A DNA stretch of 64,000 bases from Enterococcus termitis (lineage in GTDB: Bacteria; Bacillota; Bacilli; Lactobacillales; Enterococcaceae), in the NCBI RefSeq assembly GCF_001730305.1, contig NZ_MIJY01000001.1:248001-312000 (forward strand), in the 5' to 3' direction. Position numbers and translations under genes: made by a program. Shown piece after piece: positions 63,033 to 64,000 of the stretch (within the stretch, counting starts at the first letter, position 1; each line of letters begins with the position of its first letter). The notes below the pieces were generated by a model. That model was not told the origin of the DNA. It did no database searches and worked only from the letters and a program-made list of their open reading frames with translations.

Positions 63033-63681
63033 CTGACTGCTCCTTTTTTACGACAGGGATTTCATGGTAAGAACATGCTCCTTTTTCGATGATCACCTGT
63101 CCGTTTAATTGTTCAATGATTTCTGCTTCAAATTGTTCCGTTTGTGGTTCATCAACGAGGCAAATTACTTCAACCTGTTCCCCGTAACGTGTTTCCTGAA
63201 GGATGTAAGGACTATGCTCCATAAAATTTTGCACTTTTCCTAAGTTGGCGTAGCTGATTTGCAGACGGATTTCTTGTTGTAATTTACCTTCTACTAGACC
63301 TACAGTGTTCAACGCATGAGAAACAGCATGACTATATGCCCGAATCAAACCGCCTGAACCTAGTTTGGTTCCGCCAAAATAGCGAGTAACTACAGCAACA
63401 ACGTTGATTAGTCCCTGTTTTTTTAGGACCTCCAGCATGGGAACACCTGCTGTTCCGCTCGGCTCTCCGTCATCACTGCTTCTTTGGATCTCATTGTTTT
63501 CACCGATTACAAATGCACTGCAATTATGATTGGCTTTCCAATGCTCTTTTTTCTTTTCAGCGATAAAGGCTTTGGCCTCTTCTTCTGAGTATACACGTTT
63601 TAGCGAACAAATAAACCGTGATTTTTTGATTTCAATTTCACTTTGTCCGTCTGAGTGAATGGTAAAATAACGTTCAAGCAT
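63022..63681 (-). CDS. YigZ/IMPACT family protein
   Basis: A 219-residue protein: N-terminal IMPACT/UPF0029 domain (about 1-125; KSRFICSLKRVYSEEEAKAFIAEKKKEHWKANHNCSAFVIG spanning the motif, SSDDGEPSGTAGVPMLEVL, VTRYFGGTKLGSGGLIRAYS) and a C-terminal DUF1949 domain (about 135-200). Eukaryotic IMPACT regulates translation initiation; bacterial function is not settled. AATGAGAAAATG-type context with a weak ribosome binding site. DUF2829 overlaps its end. Confidence 0.92.
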   Translation of the reverse strand: MLERYFTIHSDGQSEIEIKKSRFICSLKRVYSEEEAKAFIAEKKKEHWKANHNCSAFVIGENNEIQRSSDDGEPSGTAGVPMLEVLKKQGLINVVAVVTRYFGGTKLGSGGLIRAYSHAVSHALNTVGLVEGKLQQEIRLQISYANLGKVQNFMEHSPYILQETRYGEQVEVICLVDEPQTEQFEAEIIEQLNGQVIIEKGACSYHEIPVVKKEQSDDI

Positions 63682-63853
63682 TTTCTCATTCCTTTACTAA
63701 ATAATAACTTAAGTATAAAAAAAATAAGAAAGAGAAGCAACACTCTAGAAAAAAAGCTTGAAATGAAAGGACCTTCGTTTGCTTTAGAGGGTATTTATGA
63801 GATAATGATTAAAAGAAGAGCGGTAAAGGCAACCTAACGAAGGAGTGAAGAAT

Positions 63854-64000
63854 TTGGCTAAAGAACGGCAAAAGAAATATGATAGCGTTACCCATTATTT
63901 ATTAAACAACGGCGGATCACAAGTTACATTAACGTTTACTCAATTTGATGAGCTGCTTTTCCCTCATTCTGGACTTCCAAAAACTGCACGGACAGACATC
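63854..64000 (+). CDS. DUF7662-like protein, N-terminal part
   Basis: The first 49 codons of a gene cut by the right edge. The TTG at 63854 lies 8 bases after AAGGAG. The visible sequence KYDSVTHYLLNNGGSQVTLTFTQFDELL...GLPKTAR fits the pattern of DUF7662-type domains (Y-x-x-L-x-x-Y-L, V-x-L-T-F-x-x-x-E-x-x-L, LP-x-x-A-R), small DNA-associated proteins of unknown role. The identification rests on about 40 residues. Confidence 0.55.
   Translation, partial: MAKERQKKYDSVTHYLLNNGGSQVTLTFTQFDELLFPHSGLPKTARTDI

Noticed and set aside
63655-63837. Plus-strand frame between the YigZ gene and the last gene
   Set aside because: It begins inside the YigZ coding region on the other strand, lacks a ribosome binding site and has no recognisable sequence.

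Overview
The window is a low-GC, Gram-positive chromosome segment that reads as Enterococcus, probably a relative of E. faecalis. The evidence is the protein sequences of RelA, HisS, ClpX and the glycolytic enzymes, AGGAGG-type ribosome binding sites, and a conserved block running from the last gene of the competence-pilus region through ackA, rarA, prmA-rsmE, relA-dtd, hisS-aspS and cggR-gap-pgk-tpiA-eno. No prophage, complete insertion sequence, CRISPR array or rRNA operon is visible; both ends cut through genes.

Layout. 1-2.7 kb: end of a methyltransferase gene, acetate kinase, a universal stress protein and a small membrane protein. 2.7-4.3 kb: a 6S RNA gene just downstream of rarA on the minus strand. 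4.4-8.0 kb: repair and ribosome-modification operon (3-methyladenine glycosylase, DUF3013, prmA, rsmE, DeoC-like protein). 8.1-10.8 kb: relA-dtd. 10.9-14.7 kb: T-box leader, three 79-bp repeats, hisS-aspS. 14.7-16.6 kb: ankyrin lipoprotein and YitT protein. 16.7-22.8 kb: CggR-controlled glycolytic cluster. 22.9-28.8 kb: DUF975 protein, then a cell-envelope signalling locus (DUF4822 lipoprotein, sensor kinase, OmpR-type regulator, FMN-domain-like lipoprotein), a SHOCT protein and a decayed PD-(D/E)XK transposase fragment. 29-33.4 kb: MFS transporter with M20 peptidase, small proteins, galE. 33.5-36.1 kb: an accessory cluster (HEAT-like protein, SseB-like protein, small acidic protein). 36.1-41.4 kb: MurNAc-salvage operon (PTS IIC, small membrane protein, MupG-like, AnmK, MurR-like regulator) behind a long structured leader. 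41.4-46.2 kb: lactonase, clpX-ysxC, SPJ_0845-like peptide, yidD, ROK kinase. 46.3-51.7 kb: branched-chain amino acid ABC transporter plus CBS-ACT protein. 51.7-54.1 kb: class D sortase cassette. 54.2-55.1 kb: DUF2969 protein, tRNA-Tyr, tRNA-Gln, small basic protein. 55.1-60.2 kb: TetR regulator divergent from a 1415-residue acyl-CoA dehydratase activase fusion. 60.2-64 kb: GntR regulator, queT with a preQ1-II-like leader, SDR, DUF2829 (Tad2-like), YigZ and the start of a DUF7662-like gene.

Most of the sequence is conserved housekeeping. The observations with most promise are: (1) a self-contained class D sortase-substrate-membrane protein cassette whose substrate ends in a KNTG rather than LPXTG signal, behind an activator-type promoter with three 22-23 bp spaced repeats and a palindrome at the start site; (2) four tandem 11-bp repeats upstream of the DUF4822/two-component operon, in the pattern used by OmpR/PhoB-type regulators; (3) the uncharacterised HEAT/SseB/small-protein cluster; (4) structured leaders in the MurNAc operon; and (5) a preQ1-II-type riboswitch with an extra hairpin ahead of queT. 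All RNA structures and operators were found by eye and need folding and comparative checks.
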